Source: Dromaius novaehollandiae (taxonomy: Eukaryota; Chordata; Aves; Casuariiformes; Dromaiidae). Taken from it: 64,000 bases of DNA. Numbering within the stretch: the stretch's first letter is position 1; each line of letters starts with the position of its first letter. The notes below the pieces were generated by a model. It did no database searches, was not told the DNA's origin, and saw nothing but the letters and a program-made list of their open reading frames with translations. Made by a program: the position numbers and the translations under genes. Of this stretch, positions 34,394 to 47,100 are shown piece after piece. Location of the stretch: contig NC_088132.1 of the NCBI RefSeq assembly GCF_036370855.1, forward strand, positions 58,876,841 to 58,940,840. Reading direction: 5' to 3'.

Positions 34394-37329
34394 GCTGACA
34401 GCAAATGTTCTCCTGAGGCAGTGCAAGTAGGTTACTTCATCCCATCTTGCTAGCAGGCTTTTTACTATTGTGCTATGAAAAACGCCATTTAATTACGGGT
34501 GGATTTGTTTCTAGAATACATCACTGTAAAAGAAGTGAATATGAAACTTATTTCCAACATTAAAAAAGCAGTTGAAATGTACTATTCTCTTTCTGATCTC
34601 ATTAAAACCCGTGGCAAATCTCCCACTGACTTTAATGGGGCCAGTACATCACTGAAAAATCACTAGAAGACAGTTTCCAAATTTTCAGACCAACTGCAGG
34701 GGAGGTTTAAACACAGGATTCATTTCCCTCTTTCCTCATCCAGACGAAACTTTGCATATTGCCCCCTCACTGAGAGATCAACTAGCTTGGATTTTCAACA
34801 TCTCCAAGTCTGAACTGCAAATTCTCAAGCAGGAGATTTGTTCCATTGCTCCTTATTTATTGACTTACAAAATTCCTTAAACCTACAGCCATTACACTGT
34901 GTTTTGAAAACTTATTTGAGATCTGCTGTAATTCCAAAATTTATTAAAACTTACAAGGCAAAGAAAAGCTAATGTGTAGTATTTCTATTGTTGGTATCTC
35001 AAGAGAAAATTACACATCACACAAAAAATCATCACTAAGGGAGCAATCTTGGCTACAATTCCTGATAGCCTAACTCTTCAGGAATTTACCAACTGGGAGT
35101 GGACCAGTGAGCGTTCTTTCTTTCATTCCTCACTAGGTCACTGAAGTCACAATATTCAAGAGTCTCATCTGAAGCCCCCTTTCTTGGTTACCTCCAATAT
35201 TACACCTGTCAAGCAGACCCAGATTATTCACTGTGTTGTAATTACTTCTTGTAATAACTCTATTTACAACTTCTAAAGGATTTTTGGGGAGTGGAGGGAG
35301 AACGGGTGACTAGAAGGAAAATGAGAAGTCAGGAGGAAAGTATAGCTAATATTTGGTAGCAAAGAAATCCTTGCTATTTTTGTACTAAGGGTTTTTACCT
35401 TAAAAGGAAGCTAGGCTTTTGCTGTTTAAATAGTTAATAGCATGTACATGAGCTAGAGCATCAGCCCGGAAAAACTTGGAATCTGTTCTTGTGTAAGGCA
35501 GTTTACTCCCATGAGTTCATTGTGACAGATTTGGAACTGCTTTTAATAATTTATGAATATTGTATTAAGTTATTTACTATACAAATATATTGGTTATTGT
35601 TTAATAAAAGGCTGGTGAGAAAAACAATCAGGAAAGGAAAGAATGACTCAATTATGCCACTTCTTAGCAAGCACTAGAGAATTGCTTGCTGAAAAGACAA
35701 TACTAAGACAGGAAAGGCCTCGTGAACACAAGAGATCAAAGATACTACGGCTCTTTAGGAAGGAAGAGTCTCTCAAATGGAAGGGAAGAGAAGCTGTTTT
35801 GGACAAACAAGCTTAAGAAATAGGTGCCTGCTGAAGGTGCCTGTTGAGATTGACCTGTTCAGCTCACTATATTGGGCACTTACGTCTTTAGACAAGACAG
35901 GCACACCTGAAAACAGCCTTTGCTCCTTTTCTTAAGCAAACACCACATTATTTTTTAAAATTATCAAAGGGAAACTGGTGCCACCTCTCCTTTACAGTTG
36001 TGGCTGCACACACAAACACAACAAACACAACAGTTAGCCTATAGCCTGGCCTAACACACGCAGGTGGGTCACTCTTTTGCTACCACAAGAGCTAAGGAGC
36101 AAGGAGGTCTCAAGGATGCAGCAGCAATCCTGTAATCATATTTTCCACCAACTACTACTCATTGCATATACCTGTAAACAATCTTTTATGTCAGTTCCTG
36201 CAGAGAGCCTCTAGTTAACAAGTCACATCACAGGTATCCATCGCTATCCAGATAGCATTGCGTAACGTCCCCATGATGCTGAAGGGACAGAGGGTCAGAA
36301 CAACACAGCTCAGCGAACTGCCCACCTAGAAGGTCAGTTACAGATGAGCCTGGGAGATGAAGAACCTACCATGTTTCAAAATGCATATATTCATTTAATT
36401 TCCTCTTACTTCAAAGGGAAAATGAAACATCCTTCAAAAAAATCAATACAGACTAGTGACTCAGCACAATAACCTGTACAAACTGGCGTACGTCACAGGA
36501 ACATCCCTCTTGAACAAGTACTATCATTTCCTTGGACCTAGAGCAAAGGAGAATCAGCAATGACTCGAGATAACTTAAATATGTCATAAAATATCAGAAT
36601 TGTCATATTTTCATACAGGAAAGGTATGTAGACATCTGAAATATCTAGACACTACCTACATCGCATAATCTGAAAAAAGCTTATGAAAATCCATTTCTTT
36701 ATTCTGAAAAAAGGCAACAGGTATCTGCAAATATCTACTGAACATAAATTTTAAGCATTGGTAATGGCTAACCACTTAACCATAGCTGAGAAAGAAGAAT
36801 AGAAATGTGTCTGATACTGCATATTTCATTAATTAATAATGACGGGAATGCTATGTTGAGTTCTGGTCTCAAACTTAAAATGGAAACTCACTGCAAAAAG
36901 CTTGGGAAAATCTAAAATAATAAGTCAAATTCCGGAAAACCCACTTTAGAGCAAGAAATTTAAAGAAATAGGCTGCTTATTTTAACAAATGGATTCAGTT
37001 CTAAAGTCAACTTTGCTAGGGGCTGAGCTAAGCCATGCACAAAATTCTGTGGCTTGTCTTATGCCTTTTGACTTGTTAGGCTAGGTAATCACAACAGCCC
37101 TTTTCTAGCATTAAATGTATACAACTGTTACAATTAAACAGCTCCATCTTTCTCAACTTTTCTTCTCTGAAGATGCTCTATCATCTCTTTGCCACTGATG
37201 TTCTTCTATTTATATCACACTTGCGCTAAGTGCATTCCAAATTAAAACCGGATCTGTGTGGGGCTATGTACATTCAGCAAGGAACTGCTGCACCGTCACG
37301 CCATCTAGATACCTAAAAAATAGAAGGAA

Positions 37330-37420
37330 GAAGGCATTATCACTGTCCTAATTTCCCAGATGAGGTGTTCCTCAGCCATATAAAGAAGTGTGCGGCAACG
37401 CTGGGAACTCAACCTGAATA
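37330..37420. repeat. Possible decayed MIR-like (CORE-SINE) relic
   Basis: ATTATCACTGTCCTAATTTC, then CCAGATGAGG, then, after divergent sequence, GCTGGGAACTCAACCTG recalls the conserved order of MIR (ATTATCCCCATTTTACAGAT, GAGG, GGGATTCGAACC). This is a weak comparison made from memory. Confidence 0.25.
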
Positions 37421-37530
37421 TCGCTATTACGGACTCTTCACCTTTAGGGTTTTGATAAGCTCCTCGCTGTCATGCAGCGTGCCAACAGCTTTCCTTGTCA
37501 CCCGTGGAAGACAATCTTCTCTAGTTCCTC

Positions 37531-37570
37531 TCTCACTTTGAATCTTGAGCTCTCACTTTGAATCTTGAGC
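37531..37570. repeat. Perfect 20-bp tandem duplication
   Basis: TCTCACTTTGAATCTTGAGC occurs twice back to back with no mismatch. The identity points to a recent event, a polymorphism or an assembly error. Confidence 0.95.
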
Positions 37571-38490
37571 CTTGACTCACTGACTACAAGAGTATCGCTG
37601 ATTCTCTATTAATTATGACCAAGGACAAACGTTACCAAAGGGAATGATCACATCTCCAGCAGTGACTTTAATCTGCCTGATCAGTGAGAAACAGTTCTAT
37701 TATTAACCTGCGATTTTTTTCCTACAATTTTCACTGTTGAAACAGACAACTCCCACAGCAACAGTCCATGGCAGCTTGTCCATTGCATCAGGAAATACAG
37801 ATTCACTTGCAAAGAAACAAACTCACCTAATCCTGTTAGCTGTTTCTCTAAAATACTTAAGTACAAATTACATAATTTATCTTCCATTTCCTAAATGCCT
37901 TCCTAGAAAACCAACTCATTTCATTATGAACAAAATTAAACAGATCTGAATAAATCAATAATAGCATTTATGAACAAAGAAAAAATAAGATCATATAGAC
38001 CAGACATTTATTTAAACATCAGAAATCTACTCATAATCTTGCATTGCTAATCCACAAAGTCTTTCCACATCACAGGTTCAGCTGTGCACTGTGCCGACAT
38101 TTACATACATTCCTGCTCACAGTTTTTACACAATACATAACTCAGTTATGTTCTGATACAAACTACCTAGTTCATGTAGCTGCACATTTGTCATTAAGAA
38201 AGTTCATCAATTCTTCAGGTGGGCTTTTCAGAATGATTGCTTTGATTTAGACTGTAAGGCTCTGCATTTGAAAACCACAATGCTTGATGTTGATTATTGC
38301 CACCACTGGCCTCAAAGTCTGGCACAGCATGCTCTTCTGCCAGCCTTTGCCCATTTGGTTACATCAGGACCCTAGAATTAATGGTTCAGATAAAGCATTC
38401 AAAAATCGAGACAATTTGAGAAATTATCCCAAAAGGGCTTTGCTTCAAAGCAAGTGTACAATGAAAGAAAGAGTTGTAATGAATGACATT

Positions 38491-38522
38491 AAAAAACAAA
38501 CAAACAAACAAACAAACAAAAA
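38491..38522. repeat. (CAAA)n microsatellite
   Basis: About six CAAA units flanked by A runs. Confidence 0.9.
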
Positions 38523-40220
38523 CCACCTAACCCAACCAGTCCCTCCATCCAGCCCTCCACTCCCATTGGAAAGGTTGAAGATTAAATTAGCTAAAACCTG
38601 TTTCAGCAGGTCCACACTCAGTTCATTTCACATCATCACAGAGACTTTTTTTTGTAAGTTCACAAGACATTTTGTAGGTCATTGATACAGATCAGGTTGC
38701 CAGCCTGAAATTTATAGCAATGGTGTTTTCAAAAGTGGGTATTTAGAACAAGAGAGGAAAGCAAGCCCTCCCTGGAGCAGCCGTCTCTTCCATCCCCTTG
38801 CTAGCGTGCGTCCAGCCTCCCAGAGCAGCGCAGCTCACCAACACACGCCGGTGCACAGCACCTCCCTGGCAGTCGCCAGCTCACAGGCAGCGGGGAAAGC
38901 TGCTCAACTACAGCAGGGGTTTCCCACGGCCTGCTCTATGTCTGGTTCTTCTGCTACAACAGGACAGCTCGAGGCGGAGCAGTAGTTTCAAAGAATACCT
39001 CAGAGAGAGGAGAGACTTCTGACCACGTTCTTTCCCAGACAGGCCTCCCAGTCTTGGGGAAGCACAGGCAATTTCCACTTTTTACTAGATCTGAATTTGA
39101 GACTGGTCTCAACTGCTACAAGATTTATGATTCTCCTACAACAGACTTTGTGTCTCACGATGCATGCACGAAGGGTTTATCCTACTACAGATCTGGGGGA
39201 GTGCAGTATTACATTGGGAATTTGGAACAAATATTCACTGGTAACAGGAATGCGACCGTTTACTCTGACCCATGAAAGGAGCTTAACTCAGGTATTCAAA
39301 GAAAACTGTCTGCTTCTTACTTGGATAACATCACCTAGCACCTAATGACCATGAATCTTCATTCAATAAAAACTTTGTTTTCAGTTCTCATAACAAACTC
39401 TCCCACCTCTAAAAATTCAACAGTGTTAAGGTGCAGTTCCTAAAAATCTTAGCTCTGAAGATCAGATCATTCTATAAAATGGCTAAAAATGGCTAGATTG
39501 AGAATTTTAAAATGAACAGTTTGTTTACTGCTTTAAAATACTTCTTTGGAAAGTCCTGCCCAAAATCTTTTGTACAAGACCCAGATTGAGTGGTTTCAAT
39601 ATTTCAGCATATAGTTTTCCATAATTTAGTGGTACAGTACACGAACAGTGTGAAGTTACAATGCTAAGCCAGTTCTGGTGATGTGAACTGGCATTATTCT
39701 GCGCGTACCCAAGGAACTACAGCCGCCGAGATCGGCTGGGGCGCGCACCTCTATCCGTACCTCAGCCAACTGGGGCAAGAAGCAACAACTCACCACACGA
39801 GTAACCTTAGCGCTTGCCTGCTGCGGATGCCATGTAACCTTCCTGCACATTCAAACCAAGTCTCTTCTCTTTGTTTTTCCTTCTTTACAACATCAGCGCT
39901 TCTCAGGGGCGGCCCCTTGCCATGGGATAAACGTGTAATTCTGTGAGCAGCAAAACCACTGCTGCTTGACTTACACTGCAACCTCAGTGCCTGTGCAGAC
40001 CTTTTTGGGACAAATACAGGTTGAGTTGAGATAAGAACTGTTTCCTTAAGGAAGGTATGAGATATCTGGGCAAAAGAAGAAACATGTCTCCCAAAATCTA
40101 AGAAAATCTAGTTTTTTGAGGCCCCTATCCTCTATTCTCATCAAACGTGACTGCAATCAGACAGTACTTCAAAAGATACAGACAAAATTATTAACAGACC
40201 CAGGCAGCATTACGACTCTT

Positions 40221-40326
40221 GTGTACATATGTGTGTGTGTGTATATATATACAAATATGTATGTATACATATATACCCACATCTGTGTATACACAGACAC
40301 ACACACACACACACACATATATATAT
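40221..40326. repeat. Compound TG / TA / CA microsatellite with self-complementary arms
   Basis: A (TG)n block at 40230-40242 is followed by TA and ATGTATACAT units. A (CA)n block at 40297-40316 and a TA tail follow. The TG and CA arms are complementary and inverted, so either strand can fold into a hairpin. Confidence 0.9.
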
Positions 40327-40454
40327 GAAATAAGCCTAAAATGCAATTTACAGAGCAAATCACTTTTTTTTTCTTTTAAACAAAATACTTAGCCCTATGT
40401 TCTCTCACTGTTGAGCAAAAAAGTTATGGGACTGGTCCAAAGCGCTAGGAGAGA

Positions 40455-40480
40455 ACAAAACAAAACAAAACAAAACAAAA
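40455..40480. repeat. (AAAAC)n microsatellite
   Basis: About five pentamer units of CAAAA. Confidence 0.9.
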
Positions 40481-41518
40481 TGAGACTACCTAAATGCGCA
40501 GAGGACAAAAACATGCAGGTAGAGAGCAAAAGGTCAACACTATCAGGTCAGCAGCTGGCTTCCTTTGCCTGCAGGGTTTTGTTTTGAATGAAACATTGCT
40601 TAGTATGCGGCAATGCTTTCCAGTGGCTGCTCACTGCCACCCCTTCCTGAGCTTCAGAACTCTGATACTATGTGAAATCTGGCTATGTGACACATAGGAC
40701 ATGTAATACAAAACTATAACTACAGAAAGCTTGGAAACATTTTCCCCTTATAAAATACCTTTCTATTCTTCCAGCATAAAAGTTGAATCAGGAGATTTAT
40801 TTATTTTTCATTAAAACAGAGGGGAAAAATGGGGAACACTGAAGATCTTACTTTCTGTAAAGATAAATAATAAAAGTCATTATATAAAAGATCTAAGTTT
40901 CCTAATAGTTGAACTTCAACACAATGATCATGACCTCAAAGCACTAAGAAAGGGGAAAAAAAAGAAAAAGAAAAAAAGGGTTTCAAGTTCTGCCATCCAC
41001 TCAATAAATCAAAATGGAAACAAAGCAGCTTTCATGCACATCAAGACTATGCTGTCAACTACCATCCCAGGCTCCAAGCACTGTTGGATAAACAGCTTTT
41101 GCAGTACACTCAGAAGATCATCAAGTTTGAAACCTCTTGGGCCAAGACGGCACAGGAGGCTCCTCTTTCTCATTCATATCAAAAAATATTCAATTCTACA
41201 TACAAGTGTAGAGAAAATGTATTAATCTGTGTTCAGTGAATGTCATCTTAGGTACATAAAAGGAAAGGGGTTATTTGTGTGTGTGTGCATGTGTTTAAAG
41301 AACTTTAATTCATTTTCTACAATAAAAGTTGACAGATCAGTTTTGTGTTTTAATATAGAATAGATTCTAAAAACACATTGGTTGGCTACATTTTGTTTTG
41401 AGCTAGTTTTGCAATCATTTTACTTTCTGCTTTGGGGTAAGACAGAACTTTTGAGGTTTAAAAAAAAAAGCAATGGGATAAGTAAAATACAAGGGCCTTT
41501 TCACTGGAAAATTAAAAA

Positions 41519-41535
41519 GAAAAAAAAAAAAAAAA
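41519..41535. repeat. Poly(A) tract
   Basis: An A run of about 15 bases after an AAAAAGA lead. Confidence 0.8.
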
Positions 41536-43026
41536 CAAGTTGAACCAACCCTTTTGGGTCTTTGCTCTTGGAATCACTTCTGCCTGTGTATCCTCTAGGC
41601 TGCCAAGATGACCTAGGAGTAAGAGTAGAAGCTCTCAAGGCTTGTCTGAGGAGCCTGGTCTGTTTTGCAGCACCACCAGAATATGTTACAAGATCTAACT
41701 GGACTGACTCACTCCTTTGGATAATGATCTCATCTGAACTGAAGCTGTGAAAATATCAAGTGACTTGAGATGACACAACCGCTGTTGCAAAATTCTTTTG
41801 CAGCTCTCTTAGAGAGAGGGCTTCGCTGGATGGCAGAGATGAGAGTCATAAAGTAGATACCCCTGGTGATCTGCCCAGACCCCTGGCCTGGTGCAAGCGG
41901 GCAGCTAGGTCAGAACTGTTGTCAGTGCTGCAGGGGTCCCTCTGCAGCAGGACATCCTCTTTCAGCTGCTTTTCATGCCCCACACCCCTTAATGGTCCTC
42001 CCATGAAGCACTGAAGTACTCTGCCCTTGCAGGGCTGAGATCCACCTCAATTCCTTGCCTGTGTATTTGGGGCAACGCTCTGAGGATCAGCCTTTGGTAG
42101 CAAAGCTATTGCCACTGGCTTCACTGCTGGCATCTCTATTGCTAGTGGTGCCTGCTTTGGTACTGAGTCTTTTTGTAGCAATACTTCAAAATGCTGCCTG
42201 GGCAGCTCTGGAGCTCTCAGAGAGCACCAGAGAAGACAGCTTGTCTTCTACCAAAATTCACATGCTTGCCTCCTTTGGACTGAAAGGCATCTCCATAGAT
42301 TGCGGAAGGAGATGAACTGCAATGGTGCTCCTCGGTGTTCACGGTGTCTATCACCGACCACAAGAACACCCACATCTGTTTACTGTATGGGTTTATCCTT
42401 TTTCACTTGAACTAAAGTCTGCTACCCTATACAGGGAAGGCCATATAACTGGCAGCAGGAACTATACATCAGTATTAATTCCAGGTAAGTTAACGTAAAA
42501 TTATCAGAAAAAAACATAAAGCATTTTGAAGAGTTTGTGAAGATCCTATTGATCTAGGACACTGCTGAAATTTGGACTTCTGTGGTTAAGAACAAGGAGC
42601 TGCAGAGTGTTGCAGCAATGTTTCTCTTGATGCCCATGTGCTGGAGCCAGATGCTGCTTACAGCACACATGCAGCCCTGATTTTCTTTGTTATTCCACAG
42701 ACACTGTGTGTGTGAGGGTTTAATAGCAGTTGAAAATGGAATGAAATTTGCTGCAAGAACAACAATAATACATTTAACTCCTTTCCTTATATGTGGAAAA
42801 CCTTTTGTGTACCAGATTTTGGTTTTTTTATGAGATGTTACCATAAGATTGCATGAAAAGGTATTTGGGAAGCTGGTTGGTTAGTTTGTAGAAAAAACAA
42901 AAAACATGACAGGTTAGGTTATACTAGGCATGTGTGTCTGAAATGTAAAACTAACAGGGTGGTCACAATTATACCTAGTAAAAACAACATTCTCCCTTAT
43001 TTTCAAACCAATATTTATGTTTAAGG

Positions 43027-43061
43027 TTTTTTTTCTTTTTTTTCTTTTTTTTTTTTTTTTT
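43027..43061. repeat. T-rich tract
   Basis: T8-C-T8-C-T17, followed by ACAG. The end looks like a + strand splice acceptor, but no + strand gene is known here. Confidence 0.85.
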
Positions 43062-43405
43062 ACAGGAAGCCATAAAGAGAAACAATAAGCAGAAAGTACT
43101 TAAACCACAAGCGAATGCAAGGAAGAGATAAGGTGAAATGCTAAAAATAAACCTGGAGCAGTTGCAAGTGTGGTGAGGAAGGAAAGTAACAGTAAAACAT
43201 TCAAGTCTTTATGCAAATATGGTTAAAAAAAGAAAATAAAAAAGAAATAGGAATCAGCTGGTGAGAGGAAGAGAGTGGTGGAACAAAGCTCGCTCCTGGA
43301 AGGCAAACACAAACGGTTACAATAACCTGTGCAGGAAAGCTGGAGACGTGAGAGAAGGTCGAAGAGCTACTACTGTGTTCAAAGGACAGGGGAGGAGCGT
43401 GGTAA

Positions 43406-43478
43406 CGCGAAGAGGAACGGCCAAGGTGGAGCCCCTTCGCCTGCCGCGAAGAGGAACGGCCAAGGTGGAGCCCCTTCG
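43406..43478. repeat. 39-bp GC-rich tandem duplication (1.9 copies)
   Basis: CGCGAAGAGGAACGGCCAAG and the following GTGGAGCCCCTTCG start at 43406 and again, identically, at 43445. It sits in the GC-rich patch at 43.4-43.55 kb. Confidence 0.95.
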
Positions 43479-43624
43479 GCCGCCCCCGTGGCGACGGGCT
43501 CACTCGGGCAGGCTCCCAGGGCCTGGCTGCTGAGGACCAGCGCAGTGCTCTGCTCCGGCCCTGAACGGCTCTTCCTGGGCTACAGATAACTGCACGGCGC
43601 CCGTGTCCCTGCCTGTTCCCCAGC

Positions 43625-43638
43625 CCACCCCCTGGTAG
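43625..43638 (-). promoter_or_regulatory. Possible CTCF-type motif, reverse orientation
   Basis: On the - strand the site reads CTACCAGGGGGTGG, about three differences from the extended CTCF consensus. It is weaker than the site at 8671. Confidence 0.3.
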
Positions 43639-44138
43639 GCACGCTAGCAGTTCATCCATTGCCCAAGGTTTCTCCCTGTTTTCCAGGAGTTGAGACCAGC
43701 CCACTGTCCGACATGCCGACCCTGTCCCGCAGCACACAGAGGCCAACCATCCTTGAGCCACAAGGATTCGACCAGGAAAGCAGAGGTGTGGACAGGGGGG
43801 TTAGGTCTTAATAATAACCTAAGAATAAAAGACATAAGGTTTGCTGGGAGAAACTTGCAAGTAAGTGGCAGAATAAATGAGCAGTTGCTGAGGTCAGAGA
43901 AGAGTCAAAAAGGCATGAAAAGTTACAAAAAAAACCCCCGCAAACCCTAAGTGCTTTATACCACTAATCAGTACAAGATATGAAAAAACAGAAGTTTCAC
44001 AATACAAATGTTAAATGATGGTCCAGGAAAGTGGCACTGGATTTTACAGGAAGCTGTAGATAAACAGCAGCTGATTGAACTGTATACAAAAGAATGGTCA
44101 GTGATGGCTTGAATTTTTAAAACTCTTGAGGGATTTGT

Positions 44139-44163
44139 TAAAAAAACAAAACAAAACAAAACA
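44139..44163. repeat. (AAAAC)n microsatellite
   Basis: An A run followed by about four CAAAA units. Confidence 0.85.
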
Positions 44164-47100
44164 CAATAGTATAGAGGACTGGAACTTATCAAACATAGCA
44201 CTAACCTTTGAACATGGAAGAATGTATGGCTGGGGTGCGTGTGTGTGTGAATCAGTCCAGCCTCAGCTAAGACCAAGAAACAGCACAGCTATGAACTTCT
44301 GCAGAGGAATTCAAGGTGAAAAATAGCCTACAAATACCTCTTCATCCTATTAAGAACAAGCCTGATCTTTCCATAGGGTGTTCCCTCAGAATAACAGACT
44401 AAAATCCAGAGCTTAAATGAATGTTTCTTTAGGAGGAAAAGATCAAGAAAGGTCTTGAGACAAGCAGACAGCTATCCTTCCATGCATTTTAAACTGTATT
44501 TTGTCTTCAGAAAATACAAGTGCACTGAAGAACACTGCTAAATACAACTTGTGTTAGACTTCGCTTGCTAAATGCCATTATCAAATTCCAAACAATCCTG
44601 TTTCCTGAGGACAGACTACCATTTAGACACTCATAACTGAGGGAAGAAGTATTCAGGACTTCAATACAGTTGTTATGATTCATAGAAGTTTTACCTAATA
44701 CTGCAGTCATGTCCTTATGATCATTATGTAAGCAAATACAAATACTGCTTAGAAGCTGAAAATGATCTAAACTTGATTTTGAAACAGTTCAAAAATAACT
44801 GTTTAGTAGCACAATACTGAGAAAAACTATGATGACTTTCACATTTCTCTTCTGCTTTCTGAGACAGCAAAGGAAAAGGTCAGCCATTACTCCAGATTTG
44901 TTGTACTGCTGTACTGAACTAAAGTGGTAGTTAATCACTCAGGAACAAGTGATGTCTTCGCAAGACAAGGCATGGAAACAACTAACAAAGAAAACCTTGC
45001 CTTGCCTTTCCCCCCTCTCCCTCTGTAGACAGAAGGCATATTTGCATTGACAGCAGAACAACAGGGGACACTACAATAGTTCATCTACTCCACCAATTCT
45101 TAAAAGCACCTATGCTGACTTTAAAAACACACTTAGTTCCTTGTGTAAGTTAGCATATAAAGAACATACCTTTTAAAAACTATCACTTGTATTTTGCTCA
45201 GGAAAGCAAAGCATTAGTATAGAGCAAATTTTTATGTCAGACAATAATACTACACATTCATCTAATTTAATTCAAAGTTATGCTCCAACACAGTATGTTG
45301 AGGAGGCAAATGTATTCCAGCCCTGATCGTGTTGCACATGCTGTCTAATAAATACAGTGCAAAAACCAGACAGAGAGAAAATAGAGAAGGACCCTGACAC
45401 ACATCCCCTTTTTTTCAGGCATGAAAGCAAGAAATTAAACCCCACTTGATTCCAGCAGCAAAATCCAAGCAATACTCACTGGCATTTTTTGTTTGTTTTG
45501 CTTTATTTCAGAAAGGTTTGCCAGATATATTCTACTGTAACTTGTATTGAATAACATTATTTAGCTCCCCGGGAAATATAATTGTAGCTTAAAGCACAAA
45601 ACTAATACAGACTATGAGGATGATCTTTCAACTCGTAAAATGCTTCCATGTACCCACTACAATATTAAGACAAATCCCTTTTGTTAGTGACATTGTTTGG
45701 TTTTGTTACCCAGAAGAAATTAATGCACAATATGAAGGCTGCAGATATATCAGACTTCTCAACCAAAAGCAAAACTTTTAAAACTGGAAATAAGGTCGCA
45801 TAGATTTCTCCTGAGCAGGAAGATTTCACAGAATATATTTAGAAATGCTCAGTATAATTTGAAAAAAAATGTAACTTCATAGCCAACATTTTATGAGCTC
45901 ATCATTTCCATAAGACTTGCCTTGCTATTTGATCACAGGAATACAAGTTTCTTTTGAGAATTAACATGCATCTACAAATGTAATCTTAGAAACAAAACAA
46001 CAAACTGACTCAGTTACTATGTTTTCACTTACATCGTCTGGTATTCAGGAAGCTAGGCTCTGATTAGTAATCATTGAGAAAGCCCTTGCAATGATGGACT
46101 GACCTTTTAAAAGTTCAGAATAATAAACACGTATCATGAAATCACTGGAACACAGCTTCTTAAAGAAAACAGGTAATGGAGAAATTTAGTTTGGGTGAAT
46201 GTTTCCCTATGTGCCAGTCACATCCTGATTTTAATGTCTGCAACATCACAAAACACTGAGCACCACCCCTCTCTAAAAACCACAAATGCTCGTCTTTCAC
46301 TTCACAGTTTAAGCAGATGCTTACACTATATTAACATTGCCCATATATAACACTAGAAGACTACCTATGTTGAAATATTCTTGTGTTGTACTAAGATATT
46401 TTGAGACGAGACAGTTGTTTCCTCAAAGAGAAAGTACCAACGATTAGGAGATTTCAGAGACTCATTCCCAAGAGAAACAGGCGTATCTGAAAAGACAATA
46501 AAAAGTGTGTTTTGGCCAAAACTGATTAAATAAAAGGTAACCCTCATGACCTCTCACTGTATGGGAGACACGTTCCTAAGTGGAGGAACAAAAGAGGTCT
46601 CCTTACAGAAAGAGAAGGCAGTAGTTAGACATGCCTATAGGAATTAAGCATCATGAACACAATGATACATATCAAGAACTAGGACTTAACTGCCACCAGT
46701 AAGACTGAATTAGGAAAAAGAAAAGTGCAGTAACAGAATACTGATGCAATCTGGAACAGCTTCCCTACTTTCTCAGCCAGGAATGGTATATGAGAAGGAG
46801 ATCATCTTTTGCTGTATATCGAGAACGTATGTCTTTGTTCAGATATGTAGGAAATTGCAGACAAACAGATCTGGAATGTCTCTGGGTGAAGAAAAAAGGA
46901 GAAGAGAACAAAACAACCCCTACCTCAAAATTGTCTCATTCTCCCATTCCCAGTCAGGAGATGATAAATGAGTTTTTGTTTTTATTTTTAAAAAAGTACT
47001 TGAAGCATCCGGAAATGGTGGTAACACAGGACATTATTCAGTTATTTGTTGAAAGAACAACATAAAATAGCATGAAATCAAAAAGACAACATTCAATAAA

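Noticed and set aside
43027..43066. T-rich tract ending in ACAG, a strong-looking + strand splice acceptor
   Set aside because: No + strand gene or following coding frame is present; T-rich simple repeats often mimic acceptors.
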